A stretch of 64,000 nucleotides of DNA from assembly GCA_964035545.1 (NCBI GenBank), contig OZ037770.1, positions 15,164,642-15,228,641 of the forward strand. The letters are read 5' to 3'. The translations under genes and the position numbers were made by a program. This document shows, piece by piece, positions 1 to 12,805 of the stretch (position 1 is the stretch's first letter; each line of letters starts with the position of its first letter). Source of the stretch: Bugula neritina. Its lineage: Eukaryota > Bryozoa > Gymnolaemata > Cheilostomatida > Bugulidae. The notes beneath the pieces are model-generated. The model did not search any database, was not told the origin of the DNA, and saw only the letters and a program-made list of their open reading frames with translations.

Positions 1-153
1 AAAGTTAAAGATCTAAAAATAATCTTGATAATCTTATGAGCCATCATTCAATTTAACCATCAAAATATATGTACACTTGTTTATTTGCCTTTTTTGTGAT
101 CACGTGATCTTTAGCTAATGTGAAATAGAACCTCTTTCTTTGTGTTATCATAG

Positions 154-2851
154 CCACGGGCTAGGAAAGCTACCGCATTAAAAAATCTTAAGAGAAAAGC
201 CGGAGATGTTGTTAGAGTCACCAGGACAGATTTTAACAGAGACAGAATCGCTGAACTGCACAACCTGATACTTGATTTTCGGGTAGAAGGGAAAGTAAGT
301 CTTAATAGAAGTTTTTAATATAAAATGTGATGCAATTAAGTTTTTGATACTTTATAAAAAAAAATTGTAAAACTGCTTTTATAAATATTGAAAACAGTCC
401 CCAGGTGAAAACAATCAACCTCACTGGGACGAGTACATTGAGGCATTCGCAGAAGCTCTGCATGAAGTTATTGAATTAGAGATAACGACAGACAGAATTA
501 GACCTATTCTTGAACGAGTAGAAAATGATGGGTTGGAGATTTTTAGCGGAAGTGTGATAGGCTTGTTTAGCTTTGCCTCATATGATAAGAAGAAGAGATT
601 CATGTCCAGCTTTTTTGATTCGAGTTTGGTGAAAGAGCTAGAGAAGGGTTTAGCTTGTTCCCAGTGGTTTGATCAGGCGATAAAAGTTCCTAAAGGATTG
701 GTTGCATCAGATGGAACCCTATTCAACGCTGAAGAAAGATTTGCAGCCTCTGAAATAATCCGAACCTTGCTAAAAAACATAAAGGTGGAAGTATGGTTAG
801 ATTTCAAAGACCTGGAGTTATTTTTAGAAGAAGATGTCAGTTCTAAAGAGCTGGGGAGTGTGAGAATCACTATTGAATTTCCAGTCTTTGAAAGAAACAA
901 ACTAGGTGGTGCAGGTAATTTGCTTACTTTAGTCATAAGAAAGAAACACATGAATAATTTTGTATGCATTTAAGATTATGATAAACAAAGTAATATTATC
1001 TTTGTTTACTATAGCCCTAGTTCTATTGAATGTGTTTATATAGCCTAAAGATTGCTAAATAGATCAAGTTTCTTTGAATAAATAAATTGTGAAGCTTGAA
1101 TGTTGAACCAGTAGTTTGAAACTATCTGAACTGAGCAAGTGGAATGATTTTTTATTTTGATTAAAAGAACTGACTGAGAAAATGCATCACATCTCGACTC
1201 AACAAAATTTAGCTACGTAGCTAATTGAAAAGGGTGAAATCTAGACACTATAAAACTGCATGCAGTAATTTAAAAGTAAAGATGAAAGGTAAATAGTTTT
1301 GCATTTTAAACTCTGCTATTGTAGAGGAGGTAGAAGTAAATATAAAGAGAATTGTGAAAGAGCAAATTGCCAAACACAAAGGTAAGCTCTGCAAGCCTCA
1401 GTGCTGTTCCTCTCCAGTGATTTGATTCTTTGCTAATAGAGTTTTTAACAGTTTCTTGGAGTAGGTATAGCCTACTAATTGAAGTCAGCTTTTTTATTGT
1501 AGTCACGGGTTTAAAAGCGTACTGATATGTTTTTAAAACTTACAAAATAATCATGTTTTATCTATATTGATGACCAACGCTGTTATAAAAATAATTTCCA
1601 CCTATTTCCTTGGAAGTTAGTTTCAATGGGTTATGACAATATTATTAATTATTGCAGCTAAATTTGTACCGTAGATGCAAATATAGCTTAAGTCTAAATG
1701 TGAATTATATACAGTTAGCTAATAATTTTACAAAACTTAAACTAAAGTTATAGATGATGAGACCATTAAAGCAGATGAAAAACTAAAATCAAGGGTGTCC
1801 TACTTAGAAGGATTGGTTGAAAGAAAAGAAGAATGCATTGCTGAACAGAAGGCTGAAATTAACTTGTACGCTGGGGAGCTTGAGGGTAAGTATTAAGATT
1901 TTAGGTAGACATTTTTAAATTGATAGTAACTTTTTATTTCAAGCTAAACTTACTAAACTTTGTCTCCTAAAAATATGATTGTCTGCAAGTATATTGTAGT
2001 CTGTAAGCTATGCTGAGTATTGATCATTGATTAGATAAAGTATGACCTTTGACCTAAAATGATAACTTTCGACCTACTGACCTGTAGTACCTACTTGTAT
2101 TTTACAAGCACTCCAATGGTTAGTTTATGCATTTTTTTTCTATAATTAGAATATTCCAGGTTTAAAATATAATAATATAATAACATATATAAGTGGAGGA
2201 AGAGGGAAATCATTTCAGTAAATCAAAATCCTAAAGTTTAATGAATATATTTTCATAGCAATTGGAGTCGTAGCCAATAACTCAAGAAGTAAGCACAGAA
2301 GAGAAAGACTTGAATATATGTCAGAGCTTTGCAAGACACTAACAGAAAAGAGCAAAGAAGTTGTCACTCTTTTTGGTAAGTTGGTAGTTGATGCTTGATT
2401 ATTTCAAACTGTATTTAAGCACAGTATTACTTCATGTAAACTTTGTACGGTACAAGTGTGGAGAGAAGGCAACTACTCTTTCTGCAATGCTACTGCTATA
2501 GTTGCATATATACTTCATATTTACATATATTAGTTTGAGCTGTTAGAATCTGCAAAACTGTTAATTTCTTTGATAAAAATTTATAAATTAAAAATATGAT
2601 TTAGCAGTTTATGTTCTTGTAATAGAAAAAAGTGAAGTTGACTCAGAAAAAGCAGCTAAAGTTTCCGAAGACATGGAGGAAGCTTCTAAAAGTTTGCAAC
2701 AAGCAAACAAAGCGTTTTCTGTGATGTACCTCGGCGCAGGGAAAATGAGTGACATAACGACTCAAGCTGAAGATTCCGATTTGGAAAATGAGTTGCTGGT
2801 GTCACCTCCAATACAAGAGGGCTCTCCTGAGTTTACTGTGGCTTCTCCAGA

Positions 2852-2867
<16 letters not shown>
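154..2867 (+). CDS. Unrecognised coiled-coil protein, 3' six exons (5' end outside window)
   Basis: I do not recognise this protein. Six exons join with consistent GT-AG sites and phases: 154-294, 398-914, 1325-1381, 1754-1885, 2259-2375 and 2626-2867 (stop TAG 2865-2867). They give 401 residues, open at the N-terminus. The first two exons (about 220 residues) look globular and mixed alpha/beta, with no motif I can name. The three short middle exons are strongly charged and helical (heptad-like segments such as [16 protein letters not shown]), so a coiled coil is likely. The last exon is acidic and Ser/Pro-rich, probably disordered. There is no signal peptide or membrane segment in the visible part. 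The stop codon lies inside a long inverted repeat (separate entry). Coding status is supported by six phase-compatible open exons; function is unknown. Confidence 0.75.
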
Positions 2868-3144
<277 letters not shown>

Positions 3145-3281
3145 GCCACTATAGTGGCAAATTTATCTGACAAGTAATAAATGCCATTATATTAATCAAA
3201 TCTCATTTTATTTCTTCTAATGTTTATGCTCTAGATTTATTTCTATAGAGCACTCTAGTAACGTTTTATAAACACTCATTT

Positions 3282-3373
<92 letters not shown>

Positions 3374-6159
3374 TACATGTGTAGCTTTTCAATTTTTTAT
3401 TTCAATTTTGATTGAGTCTGCTTTCGTATGCTGTATTTCTCATCTAGAAAACACAGATCTAATGTTAGTTAATTTAATTTCTCTTTTTGTTTTATATGCT
3501 CTTAGATAATGTTATGTTCTATAACTGTATAGTGCTCAATAGCTAATGCACTAAATTTTTACTATATCTTTGCAATTCCAAAGTTTTTGTAGGCTATATC
3601 TTTTACACAGCATTAATAATGAAAAGATAATAACATGTGATTATAGATTACTTAGTAACGATAAACATCGCTAGAATTTATTATTATATTTTAGATAATA
3701 AAATGGTCTTAGTAGTCTTAACGCTTATTGCTGAACATACATGATGGAGAGGCAAGTCAAAAACTGTTTTTACCTACCTTTTGTAAATTTATTAGGATGT
3801 CATTAAAGTTTTGTAACTTTTTACGCTGAAAGATGATTTTGGCTTAGTTTCTACTGATATTGTTGCCGTTGCTTGTCTCTACATTGCTTAACTAGTATAA
3901 TAGTGTAATGGATTTCAGTGGTGCAATTAATTCGAAAGGGTCGACTCTATATTGCTTATTATTGTGGGGATCGACTACATCGACTTTCAGCGACTGGTAT
4001 CTTATGGTCGACAGTGGCACCACTAATAACAGCCAATCAGGACTGACATGCTAATTGATAGCTCGGAGCTAGCTACTCGTAGTGGAAGCACCCTAAGTAG
4101 CTAGCCGAGCAGAGCAGCTTGGGACTTCGCTTAGAGTAGTTGTGTGTAAAGGCTCATTTATTATGTAATCGTTCAATTCATGTTAGCAGTAATTCAACTC
4201 TTGTATCTTGTAAATAATAAACTTATCATAACGTAAATAACCTGGTGTAGTAGCTTTGTTTAAGTCGACCCACATAACATAGTGAATTGTGAAATTCACT
4301 ACAATAGCAAACTATAAAATGAATTTTTTCTGAACCACATTTATTTTCGGTTTCATCCCAGTTAGATGCTATATTTTATTTTGGTGCCATATGGTGTAGC
4401 ATTTAAACTAGAGATTATTGAACTAGTAATTTGAAAAACACGAATGAGAGCAAAAAATTCAAAATCTGACCCATTGTGCCCCCCTTTTTGCCCCTACTGC
4501 AAAAACAGCAAAAAAGTGTTATATAATCTAGTTGCAAAATTATACCGTTGGTATTTTGAGATTTACTGCTTGAACATGCAACCTGTTTGCATAACCTAAC
4601 CACTAATCTAATCTAAGGTATAGTGCCACCGTTCTTCGGGTCTCTCTTTATGTGTGTGAGCCGCAACTTCGAGTAATGCATTACGTGCTGCATACAAGAG
4701 TCATGTTGTACGAAACAGCCAATAGGATTAGCTAGGCATATAGTTGAAAGTCTATGAGGTATGATTAATGAGGTAGAGGTGTCAAGTAGCCTCCAGGCTA
4801 AGTGAGTCAGCATGTGAATACTCATTCTAATAGCTAAAAATGGCTGGCAGGTACTCTAGTGCTTATCCGAATTTAGGTTAAGAATCATTGACTTGGCCTA
4901 TAAGAATTAGCAGTTTTCAAACAGCATAATAAACCACAGCTTAACCAGCAGCCACATGATTGCAATAGTAGGTACTGTAACACTGCATGGAACAACTTAC
5001 CAGGTTCACTATAAACGATTTTAAACACACTGGTCAAATGACTTATAAATAAATAACCCGTATACTAATTGTCATATTATTTTTCTTCTTCAACACTCAC
5101 GCACTTTCATAATAAATTTTCATGAACACCTAAAACTTTTGTAAACTATTACCTATATAATAATATATTCTTTTGAAAAGATAAAAAAATTGACTTTGTT
5201 AAATTTTACAGCAGATAAACCTGCAATTTTTGGGACTATTCTTTAAACTATGTGTTTTGTATTATGACTTATCTTCTCTTGAGACTCTATTATTATATAA
5301 TCAGTATTTTCCAAGGAGTTATCCTATATTTCAGGGCTCTTTCACAGAAAAATGTTTGAAATTAAAGTGAACTAGGACTGTTTTGTAAATTTTTCCTTTT
5401 ATACCTGACAGTGATGTACATAAAGGTTTTAAAATTATTTAGATAAAATGTTTTAACAACTTACAAATGCTGTGTTGAGAAATTTTTATATGCAACTTAA
5501 AAACCTATTTTTTATTATGTTGATTGAAATTGTTCCGACAATCAAAATACTGACAGTTATACCACTCATCTAGTGGTTCACACATTGTGTGTAAAGTAAT
5601 TTTTAAAAATACAACATAGGATTTCAGCCCTTCTTGCTAAACCCAGTGTAATTTCATGCACGCCATAGTCTTCACCCACATAGCCTGTAACTCCTAAATA
5701 TTTAGAGCTCTTTCTACATTCCTGTAAGGCAAATTAACTAAACAGCAAAGTACTAAAACATGGCTGTTATTCTGGTGCTAAGCTACACATCAGGGCATTT
5801 ACTAGAGTCTTCTGTATGCTTTACAAAAGATATGAGTGTGAGTAGAGTTTACAGCTTTTCATTAGCATCTAAGATCAGTAGACGGCTCACTTTCTATTCG
5901 TCAGCTGAGCAGAAACAAACTCCATCATACATTAAATCAAAGTAGTTAAACAACAACTAAATTCAACAGTATGTTTTATAGTTTTATTAATACCGCGATT
6001 ATTACGATTATACAGCAAACATAATATGATGAAATTAAATTCACATTATATTTATATCATAAAGGTTATTATATGAACTGTCACTCTTACATTATATAAA
6101 TGAGTTCTTGTGATTACTCTAGCAGAACTAATATTGATACTGTGAGTGGAGCCGTTATC
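3145..6159. other. Intergenic region, no gene seen
   Basis: AT-rich sequence between the coiled-coil gene and the 3' end of the acid phosphatase gene. Open frames are short with no splice-consistent partners or recognisable protein. It holds the AT microsatellite and a short palindromic stretch rich in GTCGAC near 3916-4027, and nothing else I can support. The 3' UTR and polyadenylation signal of the phosphatase (read on minus) should lie just below 6160. Confidence 0.5.
3283..3372. repeat. (AT)n microsatellite
   Basis: About 90 bases of uninterrupted AT dinucleotides, downstream of the coiled-coil gene. A second, longer AT tract lies at about 2910-3090. Confidence 0.95.
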
Positions 6160-9100
6160 CTAAAGACTTCTTGGCTTCACTGTAGTCTGGTACAGCTCCA
6201 GTCCCTCTCCAGAGATAAAGGTGAAGGTCAGCAGCTTCTTGTTCACACTGACAGCGGCAAATCCACCATCAGCCGTGTCAGCATTCCAGAACTTGAGAGA
6301 ACCAGGAGGGACGTCGTTCTTGTGCCATTTGATGTTGAGGGAGTTGGTGGCGGATCCAGTCAGCAGGTAGTCCATTTCCCCGTCTTCTGTTACTTCATGT
6401 AAATGCTGAAACCAGTATATACTCTATGTAAGCTATATATTATATACTCTATGTATGCTATATATTATATACTCTATGTATGCTATATATTATATACTCT
6501 ATGTATGCTATATATTATATACTCTATGTATGCTATATATTATATACTCTATGTATGCTATATATTATATACTCTATGTATGCTATATATTATATACTCT
6601 ATGTATGCTATATATTATATACTCTATGTATGCTATATATTATATATTATATGTTATGTGGTATATATATATGTTATATTATATGAGTATATTATATAAC
6701 AATTTACCTGCAGTGTGTATAATATGTAATATTTTACCTGCAGTGTGTATAATATGTTATAGTTTACCTGCAGTGTGTATATTATATAAAAAATTACCTG
6801 CAGTGTGTATATATTATGTAATAATTTACCTGCAGTGTGTATATAAAATGTAATAGTTTACCTGCTGTGTGTTTATATTATGTAATATTTTACCTGCAGT
6901 GTGTATAATATGTAATAGTTTACCTGCAGTGTGTATAATATGTAATATTTTACCTGCAGTGTGTATATAATATGTAATAGTTTACCTGCAGTGTGTATAT
7001 TATATTAAAATTTACCTGCAGTGTGTATATATTATGTAATAGTCTACCTGCAGTGTGTATATAATATGTAATATTTTACCTGCAGTGTGTATATTATATA
7101 AAAATTTACCTGCAGTGTGTGTATAATATGTAATAGTTTACCTGCAGTGTGTGATCATGACCGGAGAAGTAGGCGGACACGTTGTACTTGTATAGCAGAG
7201 GCTTCATTCTCTCAACCAACTTCTCAGTTGGACCATGGAAGCCAATAGAGTAGACGGGGTAGTGGCCAGCCACCACTAAATAGTCAGCTCTGCAAGGAAT
7301 CACAGGCTAACTTATAGGCTGCAGGTAAACACTTTTATCATAATCCCAAATTTAGTGTATTTTCCTAAAAACTTATTTTCTCACTTTTATTTTTAAATAT
7401 TATCCTAATTCGTAAGTTGCAGTAACAGCAGTTGGAAAGTTCCAGTGTTTTTATAAAAATATATTATTTATTGTTTATATGTCACAATGCAAGTTACAAA
7501 CTTGATCTCAAGATAACCATTTTTATCAAATATATCAAGTGGAACTCTATGGAGGCTCATACTGACGCGCTATTGGCTAATTTCTCTTCTATCCACGCCC
7601 ACTCTTCTTCCTCGGTTTCCTTATCAGCAAATGGCTTGGGTTGTTCACCTTCTTTCTCAACTGTTCCACAGATAATCATGGTGTCTACCATCACGAACTC
7701 AATGGTGGCGCCATCTGGTGTGGTGAAAGTCTTGGTGTAGTAGTAGTCAGGGTATTTCCTGTAGCAATTAATTGATAATCTGCAGTGAAGATGCAGTTTA
7801 CACTTTTTTTACAGAGCAGTTTTAGTGATGGAAAAAAAATTAATTTGCATTTAAAACTGAATAATGAATTGCTTACATGCAAAGCTAATGTAAAAAGTTA
7901 TATTTTAGGCAAATTAATATAAAATTTTGAATAAGCTTGTAGAAACTGTGCATTTACCCAACCACTGTAGCCAGTGTAGCATCACCATTTTATCTGGGTG
8001 TTACTTAAAAATTAGAAGCTATATAAAGTATTGATTTCTATATTTATTTTATAGATTTCAATCTTTTATGTTCACTTAATTGCTGCAATATTTATAACAG
8101 TATTTAAGCCACACTAGGATGAACATACCAATGTAACATCTGTAGAGATAAAATCTGTATATGATATAAACATTTAACTAAAGCCTGTAGTTATATGAAA
8201 GGGTTGTACATGGCACCACCTAAATTATACTTCACATAGCACCATGTACAACTACCTATTTGCTTGTAGTTGTTGAAAATTATCCTTGCTCAATTTTAGT
8301 AGCGCAAGTTCCTGTCAAAAGTTTCGACTGTGAAGTATTAAATACAACTCTCCTGGTCACATGACTTAGAGAATTTTATTAAATATTTTGACTAATAATG
8401 TGAATAACCAAACACCTCATGGCTGCTAGCTGACTCTATACCCAAGAAAGATACTTTATAATAGTTGATGGGTCATAATACGTGACACATGACATGCAAT
8501 TGCATGTACTTGCATATCATGGCTGCTAACTGACTCTTTACCCAAGAATGATACTTTATAGTTGATGGGTCATAGTACGTGACACATGACAGGCAATTGC
8601 ATGTACTTGCATACCAGATTTTACAGGCCATGTCAGTATATAGTGTAAAGTATGTACACCTACCATCTCTTGGACACCTGTGTGTAGAGGATTTGAGCAC
8701 TGATGTTACCCCAGTAGTCATGGTTACCGGCTATCATGTACCAGTCATTCTGGAGATACTCGCCACTGTACAGATCTTCAAACGTTTTCTAAAAGAAAGG
8801 TTTGTGACCGTAAGTAAGTAAATAAATAAGTAAGTAACTAGGTAAGTAAGTAAATAATATATTAATAAGTAGGTAAGTAAGTCTGTATGTAAGTAAGTAA
8901 GTCAGTGAGTGAGTGAAAGTGTTAGTAAGTCAGTTTGTATGTAAAAAATGTAAGTAAGCAAATAAGTAAGAAAGTAAATAAGTAAATAAAAAACAGACAC
9001 ATAAGTAAGTAGTAAGTAGGCTACTATGTAGGTATGCATGTTAGTAAGTGATTAAGTAAGTAATTAAGTACTGTAAGTAAATATGTAATAAGTAAGTAAG

Positions 9101-9751
9101 TAATTGCTGTTTACATGAACTTCTTTAAAACATTAAATAAAACCATGCCTTGACCAAGCTGAAGAAATGCTACACAAACCAAACCAAACAGCTTTTATAA
9201 CATCTATTTTTATTTTATTTTATAGATTTTTGTCAATTATCCAATTGAAATAGATTTTAACTGACACAAACACACATACTGTATACTCAGGAATTAAAGT
9301 ACAACAAACCTGGAATCTCTTGTCTTCTACATTTCTCACGCCGTAGTAGTAAATATTATCACCCAGCGTTAACTGGAACTGAGTGTTTCTGGCTTTAGCT
9401 TCGGTGTTCATAGTCTGGGCAATCTTGTTGTTCATTTTCGTATAATAAGGGGGTAGTGGTGAGCCACCCTGATCTCCAAGGACTAGAAAGTTGAGGCTTT
9501 CATCATCGCCAGTGAAGCTTGGGTAGCCTATAGTAAAAATATACTTGATGACTGAACTAAGAGAGGAGTGAAAGAAGAGACAGGGGGAAGGGGGCGGAGA
9601 GGGAAGAGAGAGGGAGAGAGAGGGGGGGGGGAGAAAGGGGGAGAGAAAGAGGGAAAAATAATTGCTATATAAATATTTGTATAAACTTACCAAATACTGC
9701 CGACACAGTTGTTATTGCCAGGAAAAGCCACTTCGCCATCAGTAAAGCCAT
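6160..9751 (-). CDS. ACP5: Tartrate-resistant (purple) acid phosphatase type 5
   Basis: Complete six-exon gene on the minus strand: 9691-9751, 9310-9527, 8664-8788, 7567-7758, 7142-7289 and 6160-6405. Together they encode 329 residues, close to the usual 325 or so. Residues 1-20 form a signal peptide ([20 protein letters not shown]), so it is secreted or lysosomal. All seven dinuclear-metal ligands of the family are visible: D39 (GDQGG), D77 and Y80 (GDNIYYYG), N115 (GNHD), H208 (AGHYPVYS), H243 and H245 (GHDH). It should hydrolyse phosphate monoesters with an Fe-Fe or Fe-Zn centre. The donor of exon 4 is taken as GC|GTCAGT because only that site keeps frame into exon 5. The last intron is filled with minisatellites, one of which repeats the exon 5 donor site. 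Identity is firm; which phosphatase substrate it uses is not shown. Confidence 0.95.
6413..6650. repeat. 25-bp minisatellite in last intron of the acid phosphatase
   Basis: About nine to ten near-perfect copies of a 25-base unit (core TATATACTCTATGTATGC), immediately upstream of the final-exon acceptor on the minus strand (acceptor AG at 6406-6407). Open frames seen through it are repeat artefacts. Confidence 0.95.
6690..7141 (-). repeat. About 30-bp minisatellite that repeats a 5' splice site
   Basis: On the minus strand each unit reads like ACACACTGCAG|GTAAA followed by an AT-rich spacer. The first unit is the real exon 5 boundary (CTGCAG|GTAAAC at 7142/7141). About 14 further copies follow into the intron, with spacing 28-34 bases. 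One copy reads CAGCAGGT in place of CTGCAGGT. So the intron begins with an array of candidate donors. Any downstream donor would run into an in-frame TAA within the first added unit. Confidence 0.9.
8812..9105. repeat. Degenerate (GTAA)n tetranucleotide repeat
   Basis: Plus-strand GTAAGTAA-type repeats with interruptions, in intron 2 of the acid phosphatase, just upstream of the exon 3 acceptor on the minus strand. Confidence 0.9.
9560..9655. repeat. GA-rich / CT-rich low-complexity tract
   Basis: GAGA/GGGA tract in the first intron of the acid phosphatase. On the sense (minus) strand it is a polypyrimidine run, downstream of the exon 1 donor. Confidence 0.85.
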
Positions 9752-9908
9752 TTTCTCAACTTTCTATATGTGGGAAAAATTTACTAAATAAATGTTAGTA
9801 AATGGTTTGCATTAACCTACACAGAAGTGAATATCCAATAACTTTAAGGTAATACAATGAATTAAATGAACATTAAAAACTGAATTGTAGTGTTGAGATT
9901 ACCCAGTG

Positions 9909-9981
9909 GTCCCTGTGGTGGAATGGTTTGTATGCCTGCTTGCAAGGCGGAGGTCTCGGGTTCGAATCCCAGTGAGGGCAT
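9909..9981 (+). tRNA. tRNA-Ala(TGC)-like sequence, probably pseudogene or SINE head
   Basis: It has an A-box-like TGGTGGAATGG and a perfect B box GGTTCGAATCC, with an anticodon-arm-like GCCTGCTTGCAAGGC that would carry TGC. The acceptor stem has a mismatch and several G-T pairs, the T stem has a C-A mismatch, and the anticodon loop appears one base short. This fits a decayed tRNA or the head of a tRNA-derived SINE better than a working tRNA. It lies about 160 bases upstream of the acid phosphatase start, on the opposite strand. I see no clear poly(A) tail or target-site duplication. Confidence 0.4.
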
Positions 9982-10849
9982 ATTTTATATGGATAATTGC
10001 CATATTTTTACTGTCTTTATCTATAATCCTACTTACCTTTTGCAACACGACTCAAATCTGAAAATGTTTGTGACAAGAGCGTTGTGATATACTGAACCGG
10101 CTGCATGCATTGTCCAATCAGATCGTTGTCTTGTGATACATAAAGCCAATCACAACGCGCTGTGTTTCCAGACAGTAGTAACCACATGAGCCACCATTGT
10201 TTCATTTTTCAGACACCAACATAACATTCTGTGGTTATTCTCTGGGAGAAAATAACTAGGCTATTCCCTAATGAACTTTGCAAACAGTGAAGGAGGGTAT
10301 CCTGATCTCCCGAATATTTAATTAGATGTGATTTTGTTCGTGCAGAGCTTGCAAAATACACTCATGTTGTAGATAGATTGTACTTTAATTTAGCATACAG
10401 TATGCACTTTAATTCCTCAGATCTGCAGTGGTTTCTTTACCCTGGGAAATGCCACTTTTACTCGAAAACAATATTTAAATGCCTTGTTTTTGAGGGGTGG
10501 ATTTTCAAACACAATAGGCAATATATCTGGAATTAATTTTTGTGTGGGCGAGACAGTCACATGCAATGCCACATGCACTTGTTTATAATATTATTAAAAA
10601 ATTTCCTATATTTAGTTGTTATTGATGTTAATTACAGGCCATACTGGAATTCATCAATGAATGTAAAATGACTTCAATGTCACCCTTGGTTGAGAGTAAA
10701 ACAGGCTGGCAGCTATTCTAGCAACTATTTTTGCGCTTCGAGGAATATTCAAGCATTTTATCATTTTTACTAAAAGTCTTCAACCTACAACTTAAGTTGT
10801 GGCATTTATCACATGATTTGTGTGCTGCTCTATATATTCATATGCATGT

Positions 10850-11022
10850 ATAATGTACGTATATATATAATATACGCAAATATATATAATGTACGTATAT
10901 ATATAATATACGCATATACATATATATATACACACACACACATATACACACACACACACGCACACACGCACATGCACACGCACACGCACACACACACACA
11001 CATATAATATATATATAATATA

Positions 11023-11073
<51 letters not shown>

Positions 11074-11296
11074 CAATCTGTGGACAGCAGCTGTTTCGGG
11101 GTTTGTCCCCTCATCAGCACAGAACAGAGTACCATGGCCCACACCTTCGCAATAGTAGAAACTTATGTTTCTACTAAAGCATATTTAAAAGGTGTGTAAA
11201 CTCAAGCCAGAGAGCTCAAGTGACTCTAGGGGTCACCTAGGAGTCACGAGCCTTGCAAAATGCTAGCAGCTTGAGTTTGTGACCATGGTGAGAGAG

Positions 11297-11381
<85 letters not shown>

Positions 11382-11440
11382 GCGTGTGCGTGTGCGTGTG
11401 CGTGTGCGTGTGCGTGTGCGTGTGTGTGTGTATACACACA
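10850..11440. repeat. (AT)n, (CA)n and (TG)n microsatellites flanking a hammerhead-bearing unit
   Basis: Order on plus: AT/GTACGTAT repeats, (CA)n with CG interruptions (about 10930-11002), (AT)n (about 11024-11070), a unique segment of about 230 bases, (AT)n (about 11300-11338), then (TG)n with GTGCGT interruptions (11339-11430). The two outer arrays are mutually complementary, so the unique segment is bracketed by inverted simple repeats. Confidence 0.9.
11071..11130 (-). ncRNA. Type I hammerhead self-cleaving ribozyme (retrozyme / Penelope-like)
   Basis: Read on the minus strand, all conserved hammerhead parts are present in order. Stem I 5' strand is CTGTG (11122-11118) and the core box CTGATGA is at 11117-11111. 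Stem II is GGGG/CCCC closing loop ACAAA (11110-11098), followed by GAAA. The minimal stem III is ACAG/CTGT with a three-base loop (11094-11084). The cleavage-site C is at 11083, then stem I 3' strand CACAG (11082-11078), which pairs perfectly with CTGTG. A four-base-pair stem III is typical of metazoan retrozymes and Penelope-like elements, whose ribozymes are thought to cleave best as dimers. The neighbouring unique sequence up to about 11300 may be the rest of the element. No protein is encoded. Confidence 0.88.
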
Positions 11441-12234
11441 AACAGTTTGTTATTAGAATATTATTATCAGAACAAATACTGAAAATGTTCGTTTGTTTTA
11501 TATAAACTATTGCTAGACATTATTTATAATTGATTAGTTTTACTTCTCAGGTTTTCACAGCAATATAATCAAAGCGAAATATTCACTGTAAAATCACGAA
11601 TCCAGCATGCCGGGCACTGACTGAAATGTCATGCTACAGCTCTGGATGCTTTCAACTGATTTGATGCTGCTAAACGTCATAAAAATAACCTACAGTTTTG
11701 TTACTGCGCACAGAGTCGTAGTACGACACAATAGTACTCTGCTGTCCGGATTAAGCTCGGGTCAAACGATAATTATAATATTAGCACGTTACGACTTGAA
11801 AGTTGTCTTCCAATGTCAAATCCTTAGTACAGATAGCCAAACACAACAATTTTATTATTTTTTTGCAAAACACTAAAATTAAACTGTGAAATTTACCATT
11901 TAAATTTATGTACACAATAATTTGTTATTGTAACTTTTTATAGTGACCGTTTGTTCACAATTCCGTCAATGCTGTGTTAAAATCAACATCCGCTACGATC
12001 TGGAGAAAATATAAAATGTACATCAAATGAGCTTAATATAATTAATTATTAATTTCAATTGCAATTTTTATGACCGTATGTACATGAAGCAGCTAGCTTG
12101 GCGGTAAGTTAGATAAAGTAACAATTTAATCATTATTGTATACATTGTTCAAGTTTAGATAATAATTGTGGTGGTTTTTACCGTTATTATTTGTAATACT
12201 TTACTAACTAGTAACTAAACTAGTAACTACTAAT

Positions 12235-12805
12235 ACTAATACCAATAGTAATAGTAATACTAACAGTAATACTAATAGTAATAGTAATAGTATTACTATT
12301 AGTTTTAGTAATACTAATAGTAATACTATTAGTATTACTATTAGTATTATTAATACTAATAGTAATAGTAATGGTAATAAATTTATACTACTACTAGTAC
12401 TAGTAGTAATACTAATAGTAATAGTAATAATATTATTATTATTAATACTAATAGTACTAGACAACAGTTTTACTAATAGTAATAGACAATAGACATAGTA
12501 ATACTAATAGTAATACTAATATTATTAGTATTACTATTAGTATTACTATTGTCTGTTGCTATTAGTATTACTGTTGTCTAGTACTATTAGTATTATTAAT
12601 AATAATATTACTATTACTATTAGTATTACTACTAGTACTAGTAGTAGTATAAATTTATTACCATTACTATTACTATTAGTATTAATAATACTAATAGTAA
12701 TACTAATAGTATTACTATTAGTATTACTAAAACTAATAGTAATACTATTACTATTACTATTAGTATTACTGTTAGTATAAATTTGTTACCATTACTATTA
12801 CTATT
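12235..12805. repeat. Large AT-rich palindrome built of TAATAG-type trinucleotides
   Basis: Two arms of about 260-280 bases, centred near 12520-12530, are inverted copies of each other. They include interrupted landmarks such as AAATTTATAC and GTCTAGTAC or their complements. Translated in opposite directions the arms give nearly the same Ile/Leu/Val-rich nonsense peptide, which shows how well the arms match. It is not coding. Confidence 0.85.

Noticed and set aside
3916-4027. Short element with AGTGGTGC inverted ends and several GTCGAC palindromes
   Set aside because: Only eight bases of terminal match and no target-site duplication that I can see; too weak to call a transposon.
5760-5945. 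A 61-codon plus-strand frame
   Set aside because: No recognisable protein, no splice partners and AT-rich intergenic context; not distinguishable from a chance frame.
6403-6853. Tyr/Ile/Leu-rich frames of 98-132 codons
   Set aside because: Pure translation of the 25-bp minisatellite in the acid phosphatase intron; several frames are open simply because the unit length is not a multiple of three.
9220-9693. A 157-codon single minus-strand frame
   Set aside because: Only 9310-9527 is coding (acid phosphatase exon 2); the rest is intron read-through, including the CT-rich tract.
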